Assembly (NCBI GenBank): GCA_044238735.1
Contig: JBIICS010000074.1
Coordinates: forward strand, 1-14,116
From: JBIICS01 sp044238735
GTDB lineage: Bacteria; Bacteroidota; Bacteroidia; UBA4408
Direction of reading: 5' to 3'
Length of the DNA: 14,116 nt
In this document: positions 1 through 8,700 of the stretch, one piece after another
Layout of the letters: each line of letters begins with the position of its first letter
Position numbering within the stretch: the first letter of the stretch is position 1
Program-made: the position numbers and the translations under genes
Notes under the pieces: model-generated
What the model was told of the DNA's origin: nothing
The model's database searches: none
The model's input: the letters and a program-made list of their open reading frames with translations, nothing else

Positions 1-229
1 ACTTAGGAAATCATTAGTTATTTTCTCTTCCTCCGGGTACTTAGATGTTTCAGTTCTCCGGGTTTGCTCTCTTTTCGAGTATCTGGTCTTCAACCAGATG
101 GGTTACCCCATTGGGAAATCTACGGATTAATGGTCATTTGCACCTCCCCGTAGCTTATCGCAGCTTATCACGTCCTTCTTCGCCTTCAAGATCCAAGGCA
201 TCCTCCATACGCCCTTCCTTACTTTCTTC
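1..229 (-). rRNA. rrl: 23S ribosomal RNA, 5' end (partial)
   Basis: The reverse strand reads as the conserved 5' domain of bacterial 23S rRNA. It includes the segment around 191-215 (GGATGCCTTGGATC type, near E. coli position 25) and the stretch around 90-125 that follows it in all 23S genes. Only about 230 of some 2,900 nt are present and the rest lies beyond the left edge. The 5' end at about 229 is estimated by alignment from memory to the E. coli mature end and may be off by several bases. It is the last visible gene of an operon ordered 16S, tRNA-Ile, tRNA-Ala, 23S. Open frames across it are not genes. Confidence 0.96.
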
Positions 230-280
230 ATTCTACCTTCGTAGAAATGATTTTGTTACTTACATTTTCTTACCAATATG

Positions 281-292
281 TCAAAGAACTTA
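281..292 (-). promoter_or_regulatory. boxA-like antitermination element before 23S
   Basis: The minus strand reads TAAGTTCTTTGA about 50 nt upstream of the 23S 5' end. The same 12 bases occur in the 16S leader at 2377-2388. In E. coli, boxA elements (core GCTCTTTA) sit in exactly these two places, the leader and the spacer before 23S, and recruit NusB/S10 for antitermination and rRNA folding. Position and core similarity suggest the same role here; the function is inferred. Confidence 0.6.
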
Positions 293-311
293 ACCTATAT
301 CTAATTCGCTT

Positions 312-330
312 ATTAGCCCTTATGGCTAAT
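312..330 (-). other. Stem-loop in tRNA-Ala/23S spacer
   Basis: There is a perfect 7-bp inverted repeat (ATTAGCC with GGCTAAT) around a 5-nt loop. It lies between tRNA-Ala and the boxA-like element. No T run follows it on the minus strand, so it is not a terminator. It may be a processing or spacer-folding structure; that is inference. Confidence 0.45.
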
Positions 331-348
331 GCCTAATTAAACAGTTTG

Positions 349-422
349 TGGAGAATAACGGATTCGAACCGATGACCCCCTGCGTGCAAGGCAGGTGCTC
401 TAGCCAGCTGAGCTAATTCCCC
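349..422 (-). tRNA. alaT: tRNA-Ala (anticodon TGC)
   Basis: The 74-nt cloverleaf reads on the minus strand. The acceptor stem GGGGAAU pairs with AUUCUCC, giving the G3:U70 wobble pair that defines alanine identity, and the discriminator is A. The D-loop carries GCTCAGCTGG, the anticodon loop is CTTGCAC with anticodon TGC, and the T-arm is GGTTCGAATCC. The 3' CCA is not encoded (the genome gives CAA), so CCA must be added by the nucleotidyltransferase. It sits in the rRNA spacer, the usual place for tRNA-Ala(TGC). Confidence 0.98.
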
Positions 423-476
423 AAACGACCTTAAGTTTAAATGTCTTAAAGGTTGTATGCTTTTGAACGTTGAGTT

Positions 477-521
477 TCTAACTTTTCAACCTTCTAAACT
501 TTCAACCCTCTAAACCACAAC
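477..521. repeat. 16-bp tandem repeat in the tRNA-Ile/tRNA-Ala spacer
   Basis: On the plus strand there are two full 16-bp units, TCTAACTTTTCAACCT (477-492) and TCTAAACTTTCAACCC (493-508). A third, partial and diverged copy starts TCTAAACC (509-521). The full units differ at three positions. The array fills much of the 108-bp gap between the two tRNA genes and may vary in copy number between rRNA operons or strains. Confidence 0.7.
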
Positions 522-530
522 TTAATCTTG

Positions 531-604
531 TAGTCCCGAGCAGATTTGAACTGCTGACCCCTACATTATCAGTGTAGTGCTCTAACCAACTGAGCTACGG
601 GACT
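531..604 (-). tRNA. ileT: tRNA-Ile (anticodon GAT)
   Basis: The 74-nt cloverleaf reads on the minus strand. Acceptor stem AGUCCCG pairs with CGGGACU and the discriminator is A. The D-arm is GCTCAGTTGG, the anticodon loop is CTGATAA with anticodon GAT, and the T-arm is CAGTTCAAATCTG. CCA is not encoded. It is the first tRNA after 16S, the standard tRNA-Ile/tRNA-Ala arrangement of bacterial rRNA operons. Confidence 0.98.
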
Positions 605-615
605 ATTTCACCTAT

Positions 616-631
616 AACTCCGCTGGGAGTT
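616..631 (-). other. Stem-loop in 16S/tRNA-Ile spacer
   Basis: A 6-bp perfect inverted repeat (AACTCC with GGAGTT) flanks a 4-nt loop just upstream of tRNA-Ile on the transcribed strand. No T run follows. It probably contributes to spacer folding or tRNA processing; this is inference from structure only. Confidence 0.4.
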
Positions 632-700
632 CACCCACTGAAGCTCGTTTGGCTTGTTTAGGTTAATATTTTAAATGAAGAGCAAAAGGCAACAAATACC

Positions 701-720
701 TCCCCGAAGGGATTTTTTTT
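701..720. other. UUCG-tetraloop hairpin downstream of 16S
   Basis: On the transcribed minus strand, UCCC-UUCG-GGGA forms a 4-bp stem closed by a C(UUCG)G tetraloop, about 25 nt after the 16S 3' end. On the plus strand the same hairpin is followed by eight T (713-720), so it looks like a short intrinsic terminator facing against the operon. The short stem makes real termination uncertain. Confidence 0.4.
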
Positions 721-735
721 CTCCAACTTTCTCTA

Positions 736-2259
<1,524 letters not shown>

Positions 2260-2376
2260 AAAGAAAAAATTTTTCTTAATTTAATTTTTAGAGTATCTGG
2301 CTGGAGTTCTCATCAATTTGTATTCACTACAATATTGACGGGTATTTGTTTACCTTAATTTTGCTGCTTCAATTTT

Positions 2377-2388
2377 TCAAAGAACTTA
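2377..2388 (-). promoter_or_regulatory. boxA-like antitermination element in 16S leader
   Basis: TAAGTTCTTTGA on the minus strand lies about 118 nt upstream of the 16S 5' end and about 56 nt downstream of the P1 -7 box. It is identical to the copy before 23S (281-292). Paired leader and spacer boxA elements are known from E. coli rrn operons, so a Nus-factor antitermination role is a reasonable inference. Confidence 0.6.
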
Positions 2389-2443
2389 TCCCCCCCTCTT
2401 CTCCAATCTTTCCACTTTTTATCTTCCCTTCGTTTGGGGAGCG

Positions 2444-2473
2444 CAAAGATAGAACTTTTTTGTTATTCGCAAA
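2444..2473 (-). promoter_or_regulatory. rRNA operon promoter P1 (Bacteroidota type)
   Basis: On the minus strand TTTG (2473-2470) and TATCTTTG (2451-2444) are separated by 18 nt. This fits the Bacteroidota sigma-A pattern of a -33 TTTG and a -7 TAnnTTTG. A nearly pure A/T block (about 2474-2510) sits directly upstream, where an UP-like element would be. The predicted transcript start near 2437 gives a leader of about 180 nt before 16S. Confidence 0.75.
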
Positions 2474-2585
2474 TATTTTTTTAAAAATATTTTAAGAAAT
2501 TTTTAATTATCTGTTTTCACTGATTTTACACAATTTAAACATTTGATAAAAACACAAAAAGAACATCCCTTTACTATCGGGGGTG

Positions 2586-2600
2586 CAAATGTATACATTT
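2586..2600 (-). promoter_or_regulatory. Possible second rRNA -7 box inside a 14-bp palindrome
   Basis: On the minus strand TACATTTG (2593-2586) matches TAnnTTTG and is followed by GCACCCCC, resembling the GCGCTCCCC after P1. No TTTG lies at the -33 position. The box is half of a perfect 14-bp palindrome, AAATGTATACATTT (2587-2600), which could be a regulator site. Either a weak upstream promoter P2 or an operator is possible. Confidence 0.4.
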
Positions 2601-2675
2601 TTATGTTGTTTAATTAAAGATTAGTAAAAAAGTCAATTAAAAACCACTAATTTACTGAAATTCAAATAAATAATT

Positions 2676-3389
2676 TTAAGGTGTGCTATTTGAAACCGGT
2701 AGAATTTTTCCATTAAACACTTGATGGGCTCGGATTGTAAAATTTAAAACATAATCCGCCATGGTTTCAGGTTTAACTCCTCCGTTATAATCTGGGAATG
2801 CACTTTTTAACATTTCAGTTTGTACTGCGCCTATTGCCAAACAATTAATTGAAATGTTTTTTTCTGCAAATTCAACTGCTAAACCTTCGGTTAAATTTGC
2901 TATTGCCGCCTTCGTACTTGCGTAAATACTTAGACCGGGAAATTTTATACTTCCTTGATATCCTCCCATACTACTAATATTAACAATATGGGATCGTGTT
3001 TGTTTGTTTTGCATTAAAGGACTTATTTCTCTAATTAATTTTAAAACTGAAAAAACATTTATTTTATATAAATTTTCAATTTCATTAGAAGTAAACTCCA
3101 TAAAAGGCTTAACATTTATGGTTGCAGCATTATTAATAAGATAATCTACAGTACCAAATTCTTTGATAATTAACTGAACCAGTCTAGTATAATCTTCACG
3201 TTCATCAGAAAGGTTAAAATCGATTAAATATGGTTTCCTGACCGAATTAACAAACTCATTTTTAACTAATTGTGTGTTTCTAGAGATACCAATCACATTT
3301 AAATGTTCATGTTTTAAAGCTTCCAATAGAAGCGATTTACCCAGCCCCCTAGAAATACCTGTTATAATTATTGTTTTATTGGAATTCAT
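2676..3389 (-). CDS. SDR-family short-chain dehydrogenase/reductase
   Basis: This 237-residue protein is a classical short-chain dehydrogenase, an NAD(P)-dependent, probably cytosolic oxidoreductase with a Rossmann fold. The cofactor motif TGISRGLG is at residues 10-17, NNAA at 86-89 (family usual NNAG), the conserved Asn of the tetrad at about 111, the catalytic serine in NISS (137-140), and the YASTK motif gives Tyr156 and Lys160. The later PG loop has lost its proline (AIGAVQTEM, 185-193). The length is normal for the family. The ATG at 3389 is the first start and has no SD, as in its neighbours. It is divergent from the paaZ-type gene across 87 bp and lies upstream of the rRNA operon on the same strand. 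The substrate cannot be read from sequence. A beta-oxidation or phenylacetate-related ketoreductase role would fit the neighbour but is only inference. Confidence 0.93.
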   Translation of the reverse strand: MNSNKTIIITGISRGLGKSLLLEALKHEHLNVIGISRNTQLVKNEFVNSVRKPYLIDFNLSDEREDYTRLVQLIIKEFGTVDYLINNAATINVKPFMEFTSNEIENLYKINVFSVLKLIREISPLMQNKQTRSHIVNISSMGGYQGSIKFPGLSIYASTKAAIANLTEGLAVEFAEKNISINCLAIGAVQTEMLKSAFPDYNGGVKPETMADYVLNFTIRAHQVFNGKILPVSNSTP

Positions 3390-3416
3390 ATGTTTAAATT
3401 AAGCTTATTATTTATG

Positions 3417-3444
3417 CAAGATTAGTAAGAAAATTGTGTTTCAA
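3417..3444 (-). promoter_or_regulatory. Candidate promoter of the SDR gene
   Basis: On the minus strand TTG (3444-3442), 17 nt and TAATCTTG (3424-3417) resemble the Bacteroidota -33/-7 elements, with one mismatch in the -7 box. It lies 28 nt before the ATG. It shares the 87-bp divergent region with the paaZ promoter, and the two start regions nearly overlap. Confidence 0.4.
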
Positions 3445-3450
3445 TATTTT

Positions 3451-3458
3451 TACTTTTG
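3451..3458 (+). promoter_or_regulatory. -7 box of the paaZ-type gene
   Basis: TACTTTTG matches TAnnTTTG exactly and begins 26 nt before the paaZ ATG, so transcription would start about 10-15 nt before the start codon. A clear -33 TTTG at the ideal spacing is not visible (nearest TTG at 3434-3436). Confidence 0.5.
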
Positions 3459-3476
3459 AAAAAAACAAAATAGCTT

Positions 3477-5525
3477 ATGAACAAACTAGAAAATTATGCA
3501 TACGGTACTTGGATTTCGGGTGAAGGACAAGGGCAAACTTTATATAACTCAATAACTGGAGAGGCGATTTATGAAGCAAGTAGTAAGGGTGTTGATTTTG
3601 ATAAAATGCTTGATTACGCGCGAACTGTTGGCGGACCTGCTTTAAGAAAACTAACCTTTCATGAGAGAGGAAGGATGCTTAGGTCTTTGGCTCAACATTT
3701 ACTGAGTAAAAAAGAATTATTCTATAAAATTTCATGGGCTACCGGTGCAACGAAGGTAGATAGTTGGATAGATATTGAAGGTGGAATTGGAAATCTTTTT
3801 AGTTATGCTTCTTTACGAAGACAATATCCCAATGAACCTTATTTTGTAGATGGGGATTCAATCGCATTAAGCAAAGACAATAGTTTTTCGGGTGTGCACT
3901 TGTGCGTTCCTAAAGAAGGTGTTGCCATTCATATAAATGCTTATAATTTCCCTATTTGGGGTATGCTAGAGAAAATAGCTGTAAATCTACTTGCTGGTGT
4001 GCCTGCCGTGGTAAAGCCGGCAACCGTTACCTCTTTCTTAACCGAAGTTGTAACTAAAGAGATTATTGCTTCAAAAATATTACCGGAAGGCTCATTGCAA
4101 CTGATTTGTGGATCGGCTAACGGAATTTTAGATTTTGTAACTAATCAAGATGTAGTAACTTTTACAGGATCAGCAATTACGGGAAAAATGTTAAAAAGTC
4201 ACCCGCGTTTACTTGACGAATCGGTGCATTTTAACATGGAAGCCGATTCGTTAAATGCCATGGTATTGGGGGCAGATAGTATACCGGGCACTCCTGAGTT
4301 TGAAATTTTTATTAAAGAAGTTACGAAAGAAATAACGATTAAATGCGGACAAAAATGTACAGCCGTTAGAAGAATTATGGTTCCTGAAAATTTAGTTGAA
4401 GAGGTACAAAAGGCCTTAACCAAAAGATTGGATGGAATTATTATCGGAGACCCTAACCAAGAAGGTGTAAGAATGGGAGCACTAGCAGGAAAAGGCCAAT
4501 TAAATGAAGTACTTGAAAAAGTTGAATTACTTAAAAAATCGCAGGAAATTGTATACGGTGGCCACGATAGTTTTGAAGTAAAGGGAGCTGACATTAATAA
4601 AGGTTCGTTTATTAAACCGATAGTTTTCCTAAATAGTAATCCATTTAAAAATCAGGATGCCCATAACATTGAAGCTTTTGGTCCTGTTAGTACCATTATG
4701 CCATACAAAACTATTTACGATGCCATAAATTTAGTTAAGTTGGGTAAAGGCTCGTTAGTGACGTCAATAACAACAAATGATAAAAATATTGCAAAAGATT
4801 TTGTTTTAGGAAGCGCGCATATGAATGGGAGAATGCTAGTGATTAACCGAACGAATGAAAAATCACATACCGGCCATGGATCTCCTCTCCCATTGCTTGT
4901 TCATGGTGGCCCAGGTCGTGCTGGTGGCGGTGAAGAAATGGGTGGCAAAAGAGGTGTATTGCATTACATGCAACGTACCGCAATTCAAGGTTCTCCTGAT
5001 ATGATCACAGCTATAACAAATCAATATCAATATGGATCAACCTATAACGAAAAAATTACACATCCGTTTAACCAATACTTTGAAGATCTTGAAGTTGGTG
5101 AAACTTTAATAACAGCTAAACGAACCGTAACGGAAGCTGATATTGTGAATTTTTCTAATGTCTCATGGGATCATTTCTATGCGCATACGGATGCTACATC
5201 ATTAAATGATACTATTTTTAGCGGACGTGTAGCCCATGGTTATTTTGTTTTAAGTGCAGCAGCCGGATTATTTGTTAATGCAAAAAAAGGTCCTGTTTTA
5301 CTTAATTATGGTTTAGATGAATGTAGATTTACTAAACCTGTTTATCCAGGTGCTACAATTGGTGTTAGATTAACTTGCAAAGAAAAAATAGATCAAGAAA
5401 AGAAAACCCCTGAAGATATTGCTAAAGGCATTGTTAAATGGCTTGTTGATGTTTACGATGAAACAGGCGAAACCGTTGCAATTGCCACTATATTAACAAT
5501 GGTTAAGAAAAGAAATCAGGATTAA
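3477..5525 (+). CDS. paaZ: PaaZ-type bifunctional ALDH / enoyl-CoA hydratase
   Basis: The 682-residue fusion matches the usual PaaZ length. In aerobic phenylacetate degradation, PaaZ opens oxepin-CoA with its C-terminal hydratase and oxidises the resulting semialdehyde with its N-terminal NADP-dependent aldehyde dehydrogenase, giving 3-oxo-5,6-dehydrosuberyl-CoA. The ALDH domain spans about 1-520, with the NAYNFPIWG segment (154-162), KPAT (180-183), TFTGSA (228-233), the general base Glu255 (MEADSLNA) and the nucleophile Cys294 (KCGQKCTA). The MaoC-like hydratase domain spans about 530-682. Its dyad is Asp565 and His570, spaced five residues as in R-hydratases, followed by GRVAHGY (583-589). 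All key residues are intact, so both activities are plausible. No other paa genes are in the window. It starts at ATG 3477 without an SD, is divergent from an SDR gene, and ends at a strong terminator. Confidence 0.93.
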   Translation: MNKLENYAYGTWISGEGQGQTLYNSITGEAIYEASSKGVDFDKMLDYARTVGGPALRKLTFHERGRMLRSLAQHLLSKKELFYKISWATGATKVDSWIDIEGGIGNLFSYASLRRQYPNEPYFVDGDSIALSKDNSFSGVHLCVPKEGVAIHINAYNFPIWGMLEKIAVNLLAGVPAVVKPATVTSFLTEVVTKEIIASKILPEGSLQLICGSANGILDFVTNQDVVTFTGSAITGKMLKSHPRLLDESVHFNMEADSLNAMVLGADSIPGTPEFEIFIKEVTKEITIKCGQKCTAVRRIMVPENLVEEVQKALTKRLDGIIIGDPNQEGVRMGALAGKGQLNEVLEKVELLKKSQEIVYGGHDSFEVKGADINKGSFIKPIVFLNSNPFKNQDAHNIEAFGPVSTIMPYKTIYDAINLVKLGKGSLVTSITTNDKNIAKDFVLGSAHMNGRMLVINRTNEKSHTGHGSPLPLLVHGGPGRAGGGEEMGGKRGVLHYMQRTAIQGSPDMITAITNQYQYGSTYNEKITHPFNQYFEDLEVGETLITAKRTVTEADIVNFSNVSWDHFYAHTDATSLNDTIFSGRVAHGYFVLSAAAGLFVNAKKGPVLLNYGLDECRFTKPVYPGATIGVRLTCKEKIDQEKKTPEDIAKGIVKWLVDVYDETGETVAIATILTMVKKRNQD

Positions 5526-5536
5526 TTTTAAACCTA

Positions 5537-5562
5537 AATCCCGGTAAAACCGGGATTTTTTT
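5537..5562 (+). terminator. Intrinsic terminator after paaZ
   Basis: A perfect 9-bp inverted repeat (AATCCCGGT and ACCGGGATT) with a 3-nt AAA loop runs straight into seven T (5556-5562). It lies 11 bp after the paaZ stop. Only 23 bp separate it from the next ATG. Confidence 0.92.
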
Positions 5563-5585
5563 ATTAAACTTATCGAACATAAATT

Positions 5586-5906
5586 ATGAACAGAATAGAG
5601 GAATTAAATAAAATGCTGCTGAAAGATCCTAAAGATTCATTCTTGAAATACGCTGTTGCTATTGAGTTATATAAGCTAAGTAATAAAAAAGAGGCCATTA
5701 ATAATCTTAAACAATTAATAATTGAAGATGCTAATTACCTGGCCTCCTATTATCAGCTTGGCATATGGTTAAAAGAAATAAATGAAATTGAGGAATGTCG
5801 TTTAATTATTAATAAAGGAATTGACATAGCAATTGAACAGAAAAACCACAAAACTTTAAGGGAACTAAAAGAAGTAATTAATCAATTAGATTTTGAAAAT
5901 GAATAG
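5586..5906 (+). CDS. Small tetratricopeptide-repeat protein
   Basis: This 106-residue, all-helical protein has about two TPR-like helix pairs (roughly residues 17-50 and 51-85) followed by a charged helix. TPR-type positions are filled, for example Tyr/Ala in LKYAVAIELYKLSNKKEA and in YYQLGIWLKE. It has no signal peptide, membrane segment or catalytic motif, so it is likely a cytosolic protein-interaction module. Its 3' end overlaps the start of the nuclease gene by 8 nt, which suggests translational coupling and a shared task. Small TPR proteins of this type are common as hypothetical proteins in Bacteroidota; I cannot assign a partner. It starts at ATG 5586 with no SD. No clear -7 box fits between the paaZ terminator and this start; a TAATTTTA (5523-5530) at the paaZ stop is the closest. 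Confidence 0.82.
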   Translation: MNRIEELNKMLLKDPKDSFLKYAVAIELYKLSNKKEAINNLKQLIIEDANYLASYYQLGIWLKEINEIEECRLIINKGIDIAIEQKNHKTLRELKEVINQLDFENE

Positions 5907-8700
5907 TAAACTTCCTTTCTTAGAGAATACGGCTCTATACATCAAAGAATTTTACGAAAATAAAACGAACGAATTATTGGTAGTTTTACCGAACAGAAGA
6001 GCTCGTATTTTTCTAATTGATTACTTAAAAAAGCATTTTAATAAAACATTTATTGTACCTCAAATAAAATCAATTGAAGATTTTGTTTTTGAAGTTTCTG
6101 AAACAATAAAAGCTGATAACCTTGATTTACTTTTCGAATTTTATAATATTTATAAATCAATAGAGGCCGAAAATGCTCAACCTCTTGAAGAATTTTCTGG
6201 TTGGGCAAATGTATTGCTTACAGATTTTAATGAAATTGACGCTTATAATGTTGATCCTCACCAATTTTTCGGCTATCTTAACGACGAAAGGGCTTTAAAA
6301 GAGTGGAGCCCGGATAGAGCTGAGTTAACAGATTTTCAAAAACAATATCTCAAATTTTGGAATTCGCTTCCGCATTATTACAATCATTTAAAAAAGTATT
6401 GTTCCGACAACGGAATGGCCTATCAGGGTTTGGCCTATCGTATTGCGGCTGATAAAATTAATAATCATCATTTTATTTACAATAAAAAAAAGATTTTGTT
6501 TGCTGGTTTTAACGCATTGAGTGGTTGTGAAGAGCAATTGATTAACGTGTTAGTTAAAAGAAACCAGGGAGAAATTATTTTTGATGCCGACGAATTTTAC
6601 ATAAACGACAAAGTAAAAGAGGCCGGTCGATCTTTACGAAGACATTTTAAAAATCCTTATTTTAAAAACAACCATACATTAGAGTATAGCTGGAAAAATG
6701 ACAATTACAAAGACATCCAAAAAAATATTTTTCTAATCCCTTGTAATCGAAATATTTCGCAGGTAAAAATCTCTGCTCAAATTTTAAATGATCATTACCA
6801 ACCAGGAAATATCTCCGATTGGGCTTATGTATTGGCCGACGAGTCGCTTCTAATTCCTGCAATTAATTCTTTACCCGAAAAAATTTCTCATGTAAACATC
6901 TCCATGGGCTACCCATTAAAAAGCTCACCATACTTTGCCTTTATTCTAAATTATCTGCAGCTTTTAAGTACGGTTAGAATATTTAAAAAAGAGTGTAAAT
7001 TCTACACCAAAACATTTCTGGATTTTATATTAAAGCCTCAGTTTTCTGAGTTAGCAGAAAATAAAAATATATCTTCTTTATTAAAAGCAAAGCTCATTAA
7101 AAACAACTATTTATTTATTGGGTTAACGGACATAGAAGAGATTATAAAAGACAATGAAACTAAACAATTACTTATCGAATTATTAAAAATAAAGGAAAAA
7201 GAATCAGGGTTTTATTATGTAATAAATTTATGTGAACGATTAAAATCTAAATTAAAAAACGATCCGCTTCAATATACATTGAATGATGAGTTTTTAAAAC
7301 TATTATACAAAACTCATCAGTCTGCTCAAAAAGCTAATATCAATTTAAATATTCAACAAGTTTTAAACACTTTAAAACAATTATCTTCTCAAATTAGCAT
7401 TCCTTTTATTGGTGAACCTTTAAATGGGCTTCAAATTACGGGTATGTTAGAAACACGTACACTCGATTTTGAAAATATCATAATTCATTCGTTAAATGAG
7501 GGATCTTTACCTGCAGGAAAAAAACAAAACACCTTTATACCTTTTGAGATAAAGAAAATATTTGGACTACCTACATATAACGATAAAGACGCTATATTTT
7601 CCTATCATTTTTACAGATTATTAAGTAGGGCAAAAAATATTTATCTCCTTTATAATGATGATGCTGATTCTATAAAATCAGCCGAAAAAAGCAGATTTAT
7701 TGAACAAATTAAATTTGAAATTCCTCAATATAATCCAGACATAAAAATTGAGAACCTAAATATTAATCCTGTTTTTAGTGATCAATTGGAATATAACGGA
7801 CTTGAACAAGTGGAAAAAGAGCCCTGGATTATAGATTTAATAAAACAAAAATTAGTGAAAGGCATTTCACCGAGTAGTCTTAATTTATATAGAACCTGTA
7901 AATTAAAATTTTTTTTATCAGAAGTTGTAAAAATTAAGGAAGAAGAAGAATTAGATGAAGAGTTGGATGCTGCCCTTTTTGGTAATATTGTTCACGAAGT
8001 ATTAGAAAAATGTTTTCAAAAATTTTTAAATGTAAAATTAAACGATGCTCTTTTAAATCAACTATTTAAAGAAAAAGAGCACTATTTAAATGAGGCTTTT
8101 AAAAATAACTTTGGAAGTTATAACGAAATAAAAGGCAAAAACAGAATTCTGTATAAAGTTATTTTACGTCTAATTTCAAACTATCATTTACAATTTATAA
8201 ATCAACTAAAAAATGAAAGTCTTTCAATTACCTCTTTAGAAGAAAGCATAGAATGTATTCTTAATTTAGATGATTTACACATTAAATTATATGGTAAAGC
8301 CGATCGCGTAGAGCTATTTAATAATAATTATAGAATTATTGATTATAAAACAGGACGAACAGATATAAAAGAACTGACGTTCGAAAACAAGAGCGATTTA
8401 ACGGATGAAAAGAAAAATAAGGGATTTCAGTTATTTTATTACGCTTATATCTTACACAACAAAAGAAATAAACAAAACATTTCGGGGGGTATTATCAGTT
8501 TTAAAGATTTAAAATCTGGGGTTAAACAGCTTTCATTCCATAATAATATCCTATTGAATGAAAACGATTTCCTTGAATTTGAGAATTACTTAAAGGAATT
8601 ATTTATTGAAATTTTAAATCCAGAAATACCTTTTACCAAAACCTCAGATATTAAGACCTGCAATTATTGCAATTTTATTAATTTATGCAATAGGGGCTAG
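5899..8700 (+). CDS. addB: AddB-like PD-(D/E)XK nuclease with Fe-S cluster
   Basis: I place the start at ATG 5899 (933 residues) rather than at the TTG two codons earlier. The family acts in double-strand-break processing with the AddA helicase-nuclease. The N-terminal region (PNRRAR, 31-36) resembles the inactivated helicase of AddB-like proteins, and I see no Walker A motif. Remnants of UvrD-type motifs are GMLETRTLDF (515-524), NEGSLP (533-538) and RLLSRA (573-578). The C-terminal RecB-type nuclease has GNIVH (His699), GKAD (Asp802), IDYKTG (Asp815, Lys817) and Gln844 in a QLFYY motif. Cys667, Cys921, Cys924 and Cys930 form the C...CxxCx5C Fe-S signature shared with AddB, Cas4 and Dna2. 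It overlaps the TPR gene by 8 nt and converges on the next gene with shared stop bases. No addA gene is in the window. The symbol is by family resemblance. Confidence 0.85.
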   Translation: MNSKLPFLENTALYIKEFYENKTNELLVVLPNRRARIFLIDYLKKHFNKTFIVPQIKSIEDFVFEVSETIKADNLDLLFEFYNIYKSIEAENAQPLEEFSGWANVLLTDFNEIDAYNVDPHQFFGYLNDERALKEWSPDRAELTDFQKQYLKFWNSLPHYYNHLKKYCSDNGMAYQGLAYRIAADKINNHHFIYNKKKILFAGFNALSGCEEQLINVLVKRNQGEIIFDADEFYINDKVKEAGRSLRRHFKNPYFKNNHTLEYSWKNDNYKDIQKNIFLIPCNRNISQVKISAQILNDHYQPGNISDWAYVLADESLLIPAINSLPEKISHVNISMGYPLKSSPYFAFILNYLQLLSTVRIFKKECKFYTKTFLDFILKPQFSELAENKNISSLLKAKLIKNNYLFIGLTDIEEIIKDNETKQLLIELLKIKEKESGFYYVINLCERLKSKLKNDPLQYTLNDEFLKLLYKTHQSAQKANINLNIQQVLNTLKQLSSQISIPFIGEPLNGLQITGMLETRTLDFENIIIHSLNEGSLPAGKKQNTFIPFEIKKIFGLPTYNDKDAIFSYHFYRLLSRAKNIYLLYNDDADSIKSAEKSRFIEQIKFEIPQYNPDIKIENLNINPVFSDQLEYNGLEQVEKEPWIIDLIKQKLVKGISPSSLNLYRTCKLKFFLSEVVKIKEEEELDEELDAALFGNIVHEVLEKCFQKFLNVKLNDALLNQLFKEKEHYLNEAFKNNFGSYNEIKGKNRILYKVILRLISNYHLQFINQLKNESLSITSLEESIECILNLDDLHIKLYGKADRVELFNNNYRIIDYKTGRTDIKELTFENKSDLTDEKKNKGFQLFYYAYILHNKRNKQNISGGIISFKDLKSGVKQLSFHNNILLNENDFLEFENYLKELFIEILNPEIPFTKTSDIKTCNYCNFINLCNRG

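Noticed and set aside
477..521. Tandem repeat as a CRISPR array
   Set aside because: Units are directly adjacent without spacers and lie inside an rRNA operon.
349..604. Missing CCA on both tRNA genes as a sign of pseudogenes
   Set aside because: The cloverleaves are intact, and many bacteria, Bacteroidota included, add CCA after transcription.
4199..4594. 131-codon minus-strand ORF
   Set aside because: It is antisense to the conserved ALDH core of paaZ, with composition typical of a shadow frame.
5893..5898. TTG start for the AddB-like protein two codons upstream
   Set aside because: An ATG at 5899 gives a normal start and the same coupling with the TPR gene.
6662..6862. 66-codon minus-strand ORF
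   Set aside because: Antisense to the AddB-like gene, no start signals, no recognisable features.
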